Part shown: in pieces, positions 30,755 through 37,250 of the stretch
Layout of the letters: each line of letters begins with the position of its first letter
Numbering within the stretch: the first letter of the stretch is position 1
Source of the DNA: a virus
IMG/VR virus record: IMGVR_UViG_3300022918_000024
Coordinates: 1-38,743 of that record
Reading direction: 5' to 3' (one strand)
Length of the DNA stretch: 38,743 nucleotides
Program-made: the position numbers and the translations under genes
Notes under the pieces: model-generated
What the model saw: only the letters and a program-made list of their open reading frames with translations
The model's database searches: none
What the model was told of the DNA's origin: nothing

Positions 30755-31213
30755 ATGTTTCAATTAGGTCGATTGTCTCTGGTTAATCTAGGCGGTGTTC
30801 ATCCTGATCTTGCGCGATTGGTTAAGACGGCTATTAATATGTCGGAAGTGGATTTCCGGGTTATTGAGGGTCTGCGTACTCTGGAGCGCCAAAAGCAGCT
30901 TGTGGCCTCTGGCGCTTCTCAAACGCTTAAATCACGCCATTTGACAGGCCACGCGGTTGATCTGGCTGCTTTGGTGGATGGTCGGATTGAGTGGGCTTGG
31001 CCGCTGTATTACAAGATTGCCGATGCCATGAAAAACGCTTCTAAAATACTCAACATTCCTGTAGAATGGGGAGCAATATGGGACAAGGAACTTTCCCAAT
31101 GCGGCGATCTTGATGAAGAAGTGGAAATGTATTCATCCCGGATGCGTGCTTTGGGTAAAAAACCATTTCTCGACGGCCCACATTTTCAAATACCATGGCA
31201 CGATTATCCCTAG
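30755..31213 (+). CDS. Endolysin, M15-type L,D/D,D-peptidase, 152 aa
   Basis: A zinc peptidase that cuts peptidoglycan cross-bridges. SRHLTGHAVDL (residues 60-70) provides the zinc ligands His62 and Asp69. DGPHFQIPW (140-148) gives the third histidine (His143). RTLERQKQLVASGASQT (41-57) is the conserved helix in front. Length fits phage M15 endolysins. No signal or anchor sequence, so it needs the holin to reach the wall. GGGGAATG stands before the ATG. Confidence 0.9.
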   Translation: MFQLGRLSLVNLGGVHPDLARLVKTAINMSEVDFRVIEGLRTLERQKQLVASGASQTLKSRHLTGHAVDLAALVDGRIEWAWPLYYKIADAMKNASKILNIPVEWGAIWDKELSQCGDLDEEVEMYSSRMRALGKKPFLDGPHFQIPWHDYP

Positions 31214-31222
31214 GGAGATATT

Positions 31223-31516
31223 ATGAATGCGCTCTATACGAAACTTGCCCTACTGGCCGCTGTACTCGCTGTTTTGGTTGGTGGCTACATCTATATCCAA
31301 AATCTGCAAGGCCGTCTGGAAAAGGCTAAAACGGACGCTTGGGCATATCGGGAAGTGGCTAAAGAGCAATGGCTCTATATAGACAGATTAGGAAAAGAGC
31401 AAGATATTGCTATGGCTAAGGACGCTAAAAACCAAGAGGGAGCTAAAAATGTTAAGAATGATGGTTGTGAGATACTTCCTCTTAGTTTTCGTGATTTTGT
31501 TACCGGGTTGCAGTAG
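31223..31516 (+). CDS. Inner-membrane spanin (Rz-like), 97 aa
   Basis: One N-terminal membrane anchor (LALLAAVLAVLVGGYIYI, residues 8-25) is followed by a periplasmic helical part (LQGRLEKAKTDAWAYREVAKEQWLYIDRLGKEQDIAMAKDAK). This is the i-spanin plan. The o-spanin starts inside its 3' end in another frame, as in lambda Rz/Rz1. The pair fuses inner and outer membrane in the last lysis step, so the host is Gram-negative. GGGAG before the ATG. Confidence 0.85.
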   Translation: MNALYTKLALLAAVLAVLVGGYIYIQNLQGRLEKAKTDAWAYREVAKEQWLYIDRLGKEQDIAMAKDAKNQEGAKNVKNDGCEILPLSFRDFVTGLQ

Positions 31517-31706
31517 TTTAAATTTTACGCAAAAGCCGTTACCCCCTGCCGCATATACGGCGAAATCATGGCCAGCCGCTCCAGTTGGCGCGTACGGACC
31601 GCAACGTCTGGCGGACTATATTGCCGATGCTCGTTCAGCTTACCTTGATGCGATTGCCAAGCTGAACGCGCTTAATCCTTATCTGGAAGTTCCTCCTGTC
31701 CCTTAA
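31449..31706 (+). CDS. Outer-membrane spanin lipoprotein (Rz1-like), 85 aa
   Basis: I chose the ATG at 31449 because GGGAG precedes it and because it gives a proper signal sequence: basic start, VVRYFLLVFVILLPGC with lipobox LLPG-C (residues about 18-21). Proline-rich sequence follows (PLPPAAYTAKSWPAAPVG), usual for o-spanins, and a helical end. The first 68 bases overlap the i-spanin gene. Its 3' end overlaps the convergent gene at 31672 and contains a 10-bp inverted repeat. Confidence 0.85.
   Translation: MLRMMVVRYFLLVFVILLPGCSSLNFTQKPLPPAAYTAKSWPAAPVGAYGPQRLADYIADARSAYLDAIAKLNALNPYLEVPPVP
31632..31668. terminator. Perfect 10-bp hairpin at the convergence point
   Basis: CGTTCAGCTT (31632-31641) and AAGCTGAACG (31659-31668), with a 17-base loop, lie inside the o-spanin gene. 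The hairpin stands just before the rightward stop and just after the leftward stop. It has no U-run on either strand, so it may work as a bidirectional pause or 3' end-protecting element rather than a full terminator. Confidence 0.5.
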
Positions 31707-31854
31707 CTAATAAATCCATATAAAAATACTCATGCTTACCATAAGAGTTGCATCTTATTTTATATGTCTGATAAAGTTTACCATCAATAAAAATAAAGTG
31801 TTCTGTAGCAATTCCATGGTATCGCATAATATCTTCTGTGGGTACATTAATCAT
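31672..31854 (-). CDS. Last gene of the leftward operon, 60 aa
   Basis: A small beta-rich protein: MINVPTEDIMRYHGIATEHFIFIDGKLYQTYKIRCNSYGKHEYFYMDLLV. It resembles the 36147-36329 gene only in style. No family. The start overlaps the stop of the 33-aa gene (TTATGATTAATG) and its end overlaps the o-spanin gene by 35 bases in convergent orientation. Confidence 0.6.
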   Translation of the reverse strand: MINVPTEDIMRYHGIATEHFIFIDGKLYQTYKIRCNSYGKHEYFYMDLLVKGQEELPDKD

Positions 31855-31952
31855 AATCCAGCCTCCACACCCTTAACATGCACCTGAACCCAAAACATAA
31901 TATCAAGCGGGTCAGTCAAAGTTAATAAGTGTTCTGTCTGTTCATCAGTCAT
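31851..31952 (-). CDS. Very small protein, 33 aa
   Basis: A 33-codon frame fits exactly between its neighbours: the ATG at 31952 overlaps the upstream stop and the TGA overlaps the downstream ATG. Sequence MTDEQTEHLLTLTDPLDIMFWVQVHVKGVEAGL, one amphipathic helix then a strand. No good ribosome-binding site, so it would be coupled. Existence rests on the overlap pattern. Confidence 0.5.
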   Translation of the reverse strand: MTDEQTEHLLTLTDPLDIMFWVQVHVKGVEAGL

Positions 31953-32371
31953 GACTTGCTCCGATCATATTCAATCGCCTGTATGATAGCGTGGAGTTCG
32001 GCTAGTTCTTCGGTTTGTAATTCTTCTGCCAAAGTCGAAAGTTTATTATCATATTTTGAATTTTCGGCTTCGGCTTCAACTTGCAAAAACCCACCGCCTA
32101 CAATCAAGTGTGGCATGATAGTAAAAAACCAACCCTCTGGCCGGATGGCTTTTAGAGCATCGCGGGAACGGGTGTATTTTGGTGTGGTTTCATAAAACGG
32201 CATAAATGACATTACACCAGGTATTTTATATTCAAATTGTCCAAGATGAGTTTCTAAAAACTCCCAACCCTGAATAAAACACATGGTACGCGCATCAATC
32301 TCGTCCAAATTCTCAGTGTCCTCTGGATCGACCTCCTCAATCATTTTGAGGATTGTTTCTGCATCAGTCAT
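31949..32371 (-). CDS. Phage protein with ABA-sandwich-like C-terminal part, 140 aa
   Basis: An acidic helical N-terminus (TILKMIEEVDPEDTENLDEIDARTMCFI) is followed by PKYTRSRDALKAIRPEGWFFTIMPHLIVGGGFLQVEAEAE. The stretch Y-T-x-S-x-DAL-x-x-x-x-PEGW is a known small phage module (ABA-sandwich type) in many early proteins of unknown function. The C-terminus is an acidic helix. The ATG overlaps the upstream small gene. Confidence 0.7.
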   Translation of the reverse strand: MTDAETILKMIEEVDPEDTENLDEIDARTMCFIQGWEFLETHLGQFEYKIPGVMSFMPFYETTPKYTRSRDALKAIRPEGWFFTIMPHLIVGGGFLQVEAEAENSKYDNKLSTLAEELQTEELAELHAIIQAIEYDRSKS

Positions 32372-32477
32372 GATTCATCCAATGCAAAACATGGTCAATG
32401 CCACCAGCCAACAAAGCAATAGGCATGATGATAAAGAAAAACACGATAGAGATGATAAGGATCGATAGGCGCGTCAT
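32364..32477 (-). CDS. Small membrane protein, 37 aa
   Basis: A frame of 37 codons that overlaps both neighbours. One membrane segment, SILIISIVFFFIIMPIALLAGG (residues 5-26), then a His/Trp-containing tail (DHVLHWMNHD). Looks like the other single-pass membrane peptides in this operon (953-1063, 34351-34539, 35360-35497). Function unknown. Confidence 0.58.
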   Translation of the reverse strand: MTRLSILIISIVFFFIIMPIALLAGGIDHVLHWMNHD

Positions 32478-32695
32478 TTTAATTCCTCTTTGCTGGCAAC
32501 TCTGGTTATAGTCATGCCTTCTTTGTTGCTTGTGCATTTAAAGTAATAAGTGCATTTCTTGCGCTTATGGTTGTATCTGTGATAACTATAAGCTGTTTGG
32601 CGCAAATTTTCAAAGCATTCGATCTCTGTGTCTTCTTTGCTAAAAAACTTAGGCTCGCCAACAGCAAGAGATTTTAGGCCGTATTTATCTGCCAT
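32474..32695 (-). CDS. Small basic phage protein, 73 aa, GDSF-family-like
   Basis: The protein has LAVGEPKFFSKEDTEIECFENLRQTAYSYHRYNHKRKKCTYYFKCTSNKEGMTITRVASKEE. A G-E-x-x-F start, an aromatic/basic helix and a final TRV strand match the plan of the GDSF...WRTE genes at 1111 and 7742, though weaker. The high basic charge suggests contact with nucleic acid (inference). One base separates it from the HNH gene. Confidence 0.65.
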   Translation of the reverse strand: MADKYGLKSLAVGEPKFFSKEDTEIECFENLRQTAYSYHRYNHKRKKCTYYFKCTSNKEGMTITRVASKEELK

Positions 32696-33226
32696 CTATT
32701 CCTCCCGCGCTGGCGATAGGTTATTGCTTGAATATTTTTCCTCACCTAAGGTTTTTAGACACTCAATATATTTATTGTGAGCATCTATTTCATTTTCAAA
32801 TATCCCAAGCGTTGTTTGAACGCCATTCAATCTTATGCGCGATTGGAATCTACCGCTTCTTAATTTTGTAACACCTTTTAAAGTGATTTTTCCTATATTA
32901 GAATGATTTATATTCTCTCTATGAGCAACATATTCCAAATTACTTACATGATTATTAACAGTATTTCTATCAATGTGATTAACCGATTTATCGCTTTTAC
33001 CCAAAAAAGCCGATGCAACAGCACGATGAACATACATCTTTCGCCATACGTTTTCTTTGTTTTTATAACCAATATATTTATAACCCCAATTATTAGTTGC
33101 AGGAGATAAAAGGCGATTGCTTATATTAGAAAATATACGACCCAAATTACTTACAAGATATTTTTCCTGCAATACTGGACAAGTCTTCCAAATTTCATCA
33201 GGTAATGTTATTGTCTCAACAGACAC
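32696..33226 (-). CDS. NUMOD4-HNH-AP2 homing endonuclease, 176 aa (GTG start)
   Basis: Three domains in order. NUMOD4 (residues about 8-40: PDEIWKTCPVLQEKYLVSNLGRIFS). HNH (about 60-105: MYVHRAVASAFLG ... VNHIDRNTVNNHVSNLEYVAHREN, with H67, H84 and N92/N96-type residues). AP2-like DNA-binding domain (about 113-160: KGVTKLRSGRFQSRIRLNGVQTTLGIFENEIDAHNKY). Free-standing mobile endonucleases of this type invade phage genomes by cutting related alleles. It is intact. GTG at 33226 behind AAGGAA. The 49 bases upstream to 33275 hold no gene. Confidence 0.9.
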   Translation of the reverse strand: MSVETITLPDEIWKTCPVLQEKYLVSNLGRIFSNISNRLLSPATNNWGYKYIGYKNKENVWRKMYVHRAVASAFLGKSDKSVNHIDRNTVNNHVSNLEYVAHRENINHSNIGKITLKGVTKLRSGRFQSRIRLNGVQTTLGIFENEIDAHNKYIECLKTLGEEKYSSNNLSPAREE

Positions 33227-33274
33227 GGCGAGTTCCTTTCGCTAGTGGGTAGAAGCGGGCGGTGTTGATAGCAC

Positions 33275-33508
33275 TTAGCCCGTTTCGTCTTTTATAGCGC
33301 ATTTGCACTTGGAACACAATACATCCGGCATCCCATCTGCACCCACGGTCTGTTTATCCGTATCTGATAAATGACGTATTTCCATCAGTTGATCCTTGAT
33401 TTCTTCAAGTTGGGAATACTGGTCTGGATTGAGACTTTCTGCACCCATCTCCATCACCATTTCAATCAGGTTTTTCTCAATGTATTTATGAATTTTTCTC
33501 TTAGACAT
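33275..33508 (-). CDS. Hypothetical protein with C-terminal CxxC, 77 aa
   Basis: I chose the ATG at 33508 (MSKRKIHKYIEKNLIEMVMEMG). It overlaps the upstream stop. The protein is helical (PDQYSQLEEIKDQLMEIRHLSD) and ends DVLCSKCKCAIKDETG, a short Cys-x-x-Cys-x-Cys tip that might bind one metal with a partner. No family recognised. Confidence 0.62.
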   Translation of the reverse strand: MSKRKIHKYIEKNLIEMVMEMGAESLNPDQYSQLEEIKDQLMEIRHLSDTDKQTVGADGMPDVLCSKCKCAIKDETG

Positions 33509-34028
33509 TTTTCTCAATCTCCTGCGCTTTTGTTTCTAAGGATGCAGCCTCACTATATAAATAGTAAAGGATATAATCATCATTTAGAGCGTCTGCATTT
33601 TTTCTGATATTCTTTGCGCATTCTCTAAGAGTTTTTGGACATAAATCATCTGCAACCACGGTCTGGCGCTGACCACGTTCAATTCCTGCATGCCATGCGT
33701 CTGATACTTGCTCGGCCACTTCGTGCAATTGCACACCTTGGCGCTGATTACTTGCATGTTGTGGTGTGGTGGGTTGATTATGTTTCAATACTGTATGCGG
33801 TGCATAACCACATTCACCACAGAACCACGGATGCGCTTTGTCTGGTACAAAATCATGGAGCACACCCTGCGCCGTTGCCGGGCTTTGCGGTTTACGTACC
33901 AGATCATATTCATCGCACAGATGATCTATATAAACCTCGCGTTCAATGTATTCTCTTTCAGCTTCGCGTCTTTGGCGTTCCTCCCATTCGCCTTGCTGGT
34001 GATATAATTCTTCTTCACGGCTATCCAT
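33501..34028 (-). CDS. Phage protein with a small zinc-finger-like CGECG, 175 aa
   Basis: The N-terminus is strongly charged helix (REEELYHQQGEWEERQRREAEREYIEREVYIDHLCDEYDLV). In the middle is HPWFCGECGYAPHTVLKHN, with Cys-x-x-Cys and a following His, a mini zinc-ribbon half. The C-terminus is helical (PKTLRECAKNIRKNADALNDDYILYYLYSEAASLE). No known family. ATG 34028 lies in the ATGA-like overlap with the gene above. Confidence 0.65.
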   Translation of the reverse strand: MDSREEELYHQQGEWEERQRREAEREYIEREVYIDHLCDEYDLVRKPQSPATAQGVLHDFVPDKAHPWFCGECGYAPHTVLKHNQPTTPQHASNQRQGVQLHEVAEQVSDAWHAGIERGQRQTVVADDLCPKTLRECAKNIRKNADALNDDYILYYLYSEAASLETKAQEIEKNV

Positions 34029-34354
34029 CACACATCTCCTGTTGGTTTCGGCGCGGCTGCGATCATCGCCTTGTAAACAGCTTGTGCTGGTCGTTTATAT
34101 CGGTTTTGACCAATAGGAGCATTGTCATTAAGCCATTCTGAATTGACGTATTCCCCTTTGTCTGACATCGCATCTGTCGGCTCCACTGGCACCAGCACCC
34201 AACCGTCCGGCACTTGATCGACCTTGGCGCGTTGCTGTTCGAGGTAGGCCATAGCAGCGTCATGGATTTCTCGGATATAGCTGCTTTGTTCATAAGGTTC
34301 GCATTTATAAGTATGGCGCAAAGCCGCTTCCAGTTTTTCTAAATCAATCGTCAT
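34028..34354 (-). CDS. Phage protein with VPxEPT/YKAMIAAAP module, 108 aa
   Basis: A helical start (LEKLEAALRHTY, YIREIHDAAMAYLEQQRAK), then PDGWVLVPVEPTDAMSDKGEYVN and VYKAMIAAAPKP. The second part is a short module very common in proteobacterial phage proteins (WVLVPxEPTxxM ... YxAMIAAAP), function unknown. The gene at 37708-38010 carries a second copy of the module. Overlaps at both ends by ATGA-type junctions. Confidence 0.75.
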   Translation of the reverse strand: MTIDLEKLEAALRHTYKCEPYEQSSYIREIHDAAMAYLEQQRAKVDQVPDGWVLVPVEPTDAMSDKGEYVNSEWLNDNAPIGQNRYKRPAQAVYKAMIAAAPKPTGDV

Positions 34355-34539
34355 GGGAATAGCTCCATAATAATCTGTAAAGAGACAAGCGGAAACCAGA
34401 GCATCGTCATTGCTAACGCAATAGGGACAACCAAATAGCTGCTGCTTATTTTATAGGGTGGAATAAAGAACAGTGCGAACGATGCACCGCCAAGCCACAT
34501 GTAAAGGAACGACCACAGGATAAGACTTGTCTGATCCAT
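34351..34539 (-). CDS. Small two-segment membrane protein, 62 aa
   Basis: Start at 34539, overlapping the upstream TGA. Two membrane helices (residues about 6-26 SLILWSFLYMWLGGASFALFF, and 36-58 YLVVPIALAMTMLWFPLVSLQII) with a short loop FIPPYKISSS. No family recognised. It could change the host inner membrane during infection (inference from class). Confidence 0.6.
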   Translation of the reverse strand: MDQTSLILWSFLYMWLGGASFALFFIPPYKISSSYLVVPIALAMTMLWFPLVSLQIIMELFP

Positions 34540-35363
34540 CACACACCCCCGGCGCGTTCAGCCAGCAGAGCGCGGATGGTTATCTTCATCTTCTCGGTAT
34601 CACCAAATTCGATTTCTGCTTTGCATCCACATTTGAATGTTTTAGGTGCTGCACATCCGTAATCATGAACTGGCTGGATCATGCTGTTAGTCTTCATCCA
34701 TAAGGCCAAAGCCGCCTGAGCATCCTCACTGCTGACGTTCGACGGGGCGGGGCGTTGCAGGGCTGCAGATCGCAAGATGCAAAGCGATTTCCAACCAAGC
34801 TCGGTCATGTCCTTTGTCGGTGCGTTCCAAAAGTCTGCGGCCTCTCGCACGTCCCCATCTGCGGCGGGTGGCAGGGTAAGGCGGCCTGTGGACGCGATCA
34901 TTTTAATGCGGTTCACAGTGTCATCAGCCGTGTGACCATCCCAGTCAGGGGCTTGCTCTAGCTCTTTGGCATGAACACAATCCCACCATGACATAGGCAG
35001 ATGATAGGTTGCTTGTCCGGCTGGTGTATTGATGCCAGCGATAAACCAACCATCAAACATTGTTCCGTCTGAGTGAAGTTTGGATTTCCAGCTATCAGTA
35101 AATTTGCAAAGAGCCGAGAACAAAGCATGACGATGTTCGTATAGCTCGTTGAAAGTATGATAGCCGTCTGACGTTTCGCCTGTAACCAGCGGCGGCGCTT
35201 CGACCGGGGCTGCGTGGATACCGTGGACAAGATAATCGCCAATGGATTCCAGCATTAGATGTGATTCATGTTTTATCCGATGGTTGCCAGATAATTCCTT
35301 GATCATCTTAAATGCCTTAGCGCATCGTTGCAGCAGTTCGGTTTGGTTCTCTTTGGTCATCAT
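34539..35363 (-). CDS. Conserved phage protein with WDGHT motif, 274 aa
   Basis: I chose the ATG at 35363 (or the adjacent 35360), since the longer frame runs through the upstream gene. Residues about 70-165 hold GYHTFNELYEHRHALFSALC, then MFDGWFIAGINTPAGQATYHLPMSWWD, then QAPDWDGHTADDTVNRI. This is a phage domain (WDGHT type) seen in many proteobacterial phages, with unknown role. The C-terminal part has paired cysteines (GCAAPKTFKCGCKAEIEFGD), perhaps a metal site. The product looks fused or multi-domain. Overlaps on both sides. Confidence 0.75.
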   Translation of the reverse strand: MMTKENQTELLQRCAKAFKMIKELSGNHRIKHESHLMLESIGDYLVHGIHAAPVEAPPLVTGETSDGYHTFNELYEHRHALFSALCKFTDSWKSKLHSDGTMFDGWFIAGINTPAGQATYHLPMSWWDCVHAKELEQAPDWDGHTADDTVNRIKMIASTGRLTLPPAADGDVREAADFWNAPTKDMTELGWKSLCILRSAALQRPAPSNVSSEDAQAALALWMKTNSMIQPVHDYGCAAPKTFKCGCKAEIEFGDTEKMKITIRALLAERAGGV

Positions 35364-35497
35364 ACACCCCAATCCTGATCGTTTAATGTATCTTGGCGCT
35401 TCACTTCCATCCAGACATTGTACATGCCATACGCAATGCCAATTGACATGCATAATCCGAGTATGGTTATGGCGGTGTTGTAGATTGTGTTTAGCAT
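35360..35497 (-). CDS. Small membrane protein, 45 aa
   Basis: A 45-codon frame that ends inside the start of the WDGHT gene (TGATG) and starts just after the stop of the 35499 gene. One membrane segment (NTAITILGLCMSIGIAYGMYNVW, residues 7-29), then a charged tail (MEVKRQDTLNDQDWGV). GAGAAA stands in front. Function unknown. Confidence 0.58.
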   Translation of the reverse strand: MLNTIYNTAITILGLCMSIGIAYGMYNVWMEVKRQDTLNDQDWGV

Positions 35498-35498
35498 G

Positions 35499-35780
35499 TT
35501 ATTTCTCCATCTGCTTCATTGTACCTTCACAGGTCTTATTGTTTCCGCACATAACCGGGGCATAGTCGAGAACTTCGGTCAATGCTGCTACACGCAACAT
35601 CTGGGGTGTCTGTTCCTGCTGCATCATGGCTTCATAACGATCATGGAAATAGCGGGATACCTTAATGTCACGGTCTACAAGGAAAGGTTTCCAAGAAACA
35701 ATATCATATGCCACTTGGATTGACCCGAGCATAATAATAATGGTAATGGTTTTCCAGTTGGTTTTAGTTTTCTCGGTCAT
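35499..35780 (-). CDS. Membrane-anchored protein, 93 aa
   Basis: One N-terminal hydrophobic segment (TITIIIMLGSIQVAYDI, residues 11-27), then a soluble part with helices (RDIKVSRYFHDRYEAMMQQ) and two cysteines (MCGNNKTCEGTM) near the end that could form a disulfide in the periplasm. The ATG overlaps the stop of the lipoprotein gene upstream. Function unknown. Confidence 0.62.
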   Translation of the reverse strand: MTEKTKTNWKTITIIIMLGSIQVAYDIVSWKPFLVDRDIKVSRYFHDRYEAMMQQEQTPQMLRVAALTEVLDYAPVMCGNNKTCEGTMKQMEK

Positions 35781-35965
35781 TTTGACTTTCTTTCATATTT
35801 AACACATGTACGTGATGGAACCATTACTTTACCGGCAGAAATCATTGTTGTTACATGTTCTGTGCAAGACCATTCCGAATCATCTAATGTTATATTATTA
35901 ACTTTTCTTTCATCACATGAAATGAGAAAAAGAGATATAACTATGATTGCAAGATATTTAATCAT
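35777..35965 (-). CDS. Small lipoprotein, 62 aa
   Basis: The start MIKYLAIIVISLFLISC is a lipoprotein signal: a basic residue, a hydrophobic core and lipobox LIS-C with Cys17 to be lipidated. The mature part has two cysteines (SEWSCTEH, SRTCVKYE). A phage lipoprotein expressed early may sit in the outer membrane and block re-infection; that is a common role but is inference here. ATGA overlap with neighbours. Confidence 0.65.
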   Translation of the reverse strand: MIKYLAIIVISLFLISCDERKVNNITLDDSEWSCTEHVTTMISAGKVMVPSRTCVKYERKSK

Positions 35966-36150
35966 TTCGTCACCTTCACAAACTTGCCGTTTTTTCCTCG
36001 TGGTGTTAATTTAACGTATCCATGATTGCGTAACAGTTGATTCATTTCAAGTAATGCGGATTTCCATTGGTTAAGTTCAAGATAAACCCAGTATAGAGCG
36101 ATAACCAGCACAACAATCACCGCAATAAGCGTATAGGTTAAAGGTGTCAT
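35962..36150 (-). CDS. Small membrane protein, 62 aa
   Basis: One membrane segment (YTLIAVIVVLVIALYWVYL, residues 6-24) followed by an amphipathic helix (ELNQWKSALLEMNQLLRNHG) and a basic end (KLTPRGKNGKFVKVTK). ATGA overlap on both sides. No family recognised. Confidence 0.6.
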   Translation of the reverse strand: MTPLTYTLIAVIVVLVIALYWVYLELNQWKSALLEMNQLLRNHGYVKLTPRGKNGKFVKVTK

Positions 36151-36329
36151 AACGAAAACCCCGCTTTTGCTTCTTCCAGCGTGTCGAATGACTCTACCGG
36201 GTAGAAGTTATATTCTTGAAAAACATTATTATGATCTGTAATGCAATGCACTGAGTGCAGCACACCATTAATCATGACCAATCGACCAAGTGGCTCTGAG
36301 TATAATACTTCTTGGATTCTAGTGATCAT
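36147..36329 (-). CDS. Small beta-rich protein, 60 aa
   Basis: The protein (MITRIQEVLYSEPLGRLVMINGVLHSVHCITDHNNVFQEYNFYPVESFDTLEEAKAGFSL) is mostly strands with one C-terminal helix. Its start overlaps the stop of the 49-aa gene, and its stop overlaps the next start. Similar in style to 31672-31854. Function unknown. Confidence 0.62.
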   Translation of the reverse strand: MITRIQEVLYSEPLGRLVMINGVLHSVHCITDHNNVFQEYNFYPVESFDTLEEAKAGFSL

Positions 36330-36475
36330 AACGATTTCTCCAGTCTTTCTAAAGTATCAAGGATACGACACATAGCATTGGCATTATGCGTACGCAGCAT
36401 TTCCTGATGGCATTTTTCAATAAGACGCTTGGTGTGTTTGCGCTTGCGGTAGGCTGTGATGAGGCGTTTTAGCAT
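36326..36475 (-). CDS. Small basic helical protein, 49 aa
   Basis: A 49-codon frame with GGAGATTG before the ATG at 36475. Sequence MLKRLITAYRKRKHTKRLIEKCHQEMLRTHNANAMCRILDTLERLEKSL is nearly all helix with a very basic first half, so nucleic-acid or membrane-surface binding is conceivable. Its start overlaps the end of the upstream gene by seven bases, and its TGA overlaps the next ATG. Confidence 0.62.
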   Translation of the reverse strand: MLKRLITAYRKRKHTKRLIEKCHQEMLRTHNANAMCRILDTLERLEKSL

Positions 36476-36774
36476 ACTGCAATCTCCTTTGCTTTATCCA
36501 TGATCTTGTACAGGGCTGGCAGATCAACATAATCATTGTTGAAACGTTTGTTATTGGATGCAATGCTGTTAGCGATTGATTCGTGTACCTTGCTCATATT
36601 GCGGTCATTGAGGTTGTTGATTTCATATGTACCGCGTGTGGTATAACCATTATCGGTTTTAATATCTGTTGCAGCTCTCATACGAACAATAGTGAAGCCT
36701 TCTGGCTTGCTCTGATATGTAACCCATAAGCTGGTTTTGTCTGATATAACGATTTTGTTGCTGTCGATGAACAT
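36469..36774 (-). CDS. Hypothetical protein, 101 aa, first after a promoter
   Basis: The start at 36774 (MFIDSNKIVISDKTSLWVTYQSKPEGFTIVRMRAATD) is set by GAGGAG six bases or so upstream; the longer frame would run into the promoter. Beta-rich first half, then helices (NDRNMSKVHESIANSIASNN, ALYKIMDKAKEIAV). No family recognised. It is first in the transcript from the TTGACA promoter at 36831. Confidence 0.68.
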   Translation of the reverse strand: MFIDSNKIVISDKTSLWVTYQSKPEGFTIVRMRAATDIKTDNGYTTRGTYEINNLNDRNMSKVHESIANSIASNNKRFNNDYVDLPALYKIMDKAKEIAVC

Positions 36775-36802
36775 TAGTATCTCCTCGGTGGTTGGTATCC
36801 CT

Positions 36803-36831
36803 AGTATGCACACACTATGCGAGTCTGTCAA
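36803..36831 (-). promoter_or_regulatory. Leftward sigma70 promoter
   Basis: On the minus strand TTGACA (36831-36826), 17 bases, CATACT (36808-36803). The start falls about 20 bases before gene 36469-36774. The spacer contains GCATAG and TGTGTGCATA, parts of which recur near 3608-3624. Confidence 0.65.
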
Positions 36832-36842
36832 CAGAAAAGAGG

Positions 36843-37046
36843 TTAATTTTCTATTTTTATTCGCTCAATCTGGCAATACTTAGTTCCATCGGCTTTTGTC
36901 TTGATATTAAGGTTAAATTTACCTTCAAAATGCTTGTTGGCATGTTCTCTAGCACCCTTCAAACCCTGATAATTCTCAAACGGATAGCGTTTCGGTTTGT
37001 TGTAAGGCATATCGCGGAGGTTGTAGTAGGTTAGGCGTTTGGTCAT
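36843..37046 (-). CDS. Small basic phage protein, 67 aa, GDSF-family-like
   Basis: MTKRLTYYNLRDMPYNKPKRYPFENYQGLKGAREHANKHFEGKFNLNIKTKADGTKYCQIERIKIEN. Pattern: a basic strand with KRYPF, helix LKGAREHANKHF, then FNLNIKTK and a final strand. This matches the plan of the 32474 gene and, less closely, those at 1111 (KKYPFEDM) and 7742. The ATG overlaps the upstream TGA. Function unknown. Confidence 0.65.
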   Translation of the reverse strand: MTKRLTYYNLRDMPYNKPKRYPFENYQGLKGAREHANKHFEGKFNLNIKTKADGTKYCQIERIKIEN

Positions 37047-37249
37047 TTTAATCTCTTTCTGTTTTTACGTCTTGCAATACTTGCTTCTATACGTCTTTGT
37101 TTTCTTGTCTTTAGTGGTGTAGGATATTCTGCCCAAGCATCTGTACCTGTAACTGGGTTAGAATCTTTAATATGAATGGTTATCGTTCTGCTACGTATGT
37201 CACATTGGTTTGCTGTACATTTACACTCAGTAACACACCCTGGAACCAT
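37043..37249 (-). CDS. Small cysteine-containing basic protein, 68 aa
   Basis: I chose the ATG at 37249 behind GGGGGA, because the longer frame covers the end of the upstream gene in another frame. MVPGCVTECKCTANQCDIRSRTITIHIKD has four cysteines in 16 residues, possibly a metal knuckle. The end is very basic (RKQRRIEASIARRKNRKRLK). DNA or RNA binding is plausible but not shown. Confidence 0.6.
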   Translation of the reverse strand: MVPGCVTECKCTANQCDIRSRTITIHIKDSNPVTGTDAWAEYPTPLKTRKQRRIEASIARRKNRKRLK

Positions 37250-37250
37250 C

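Noticed and set aside
33635-34141. 168-aa plus-strand frame in the leftward operon
   Set aside because: Antisense to two overlapping genes with recognisable motifs; His/Leu-rich shadow composition.
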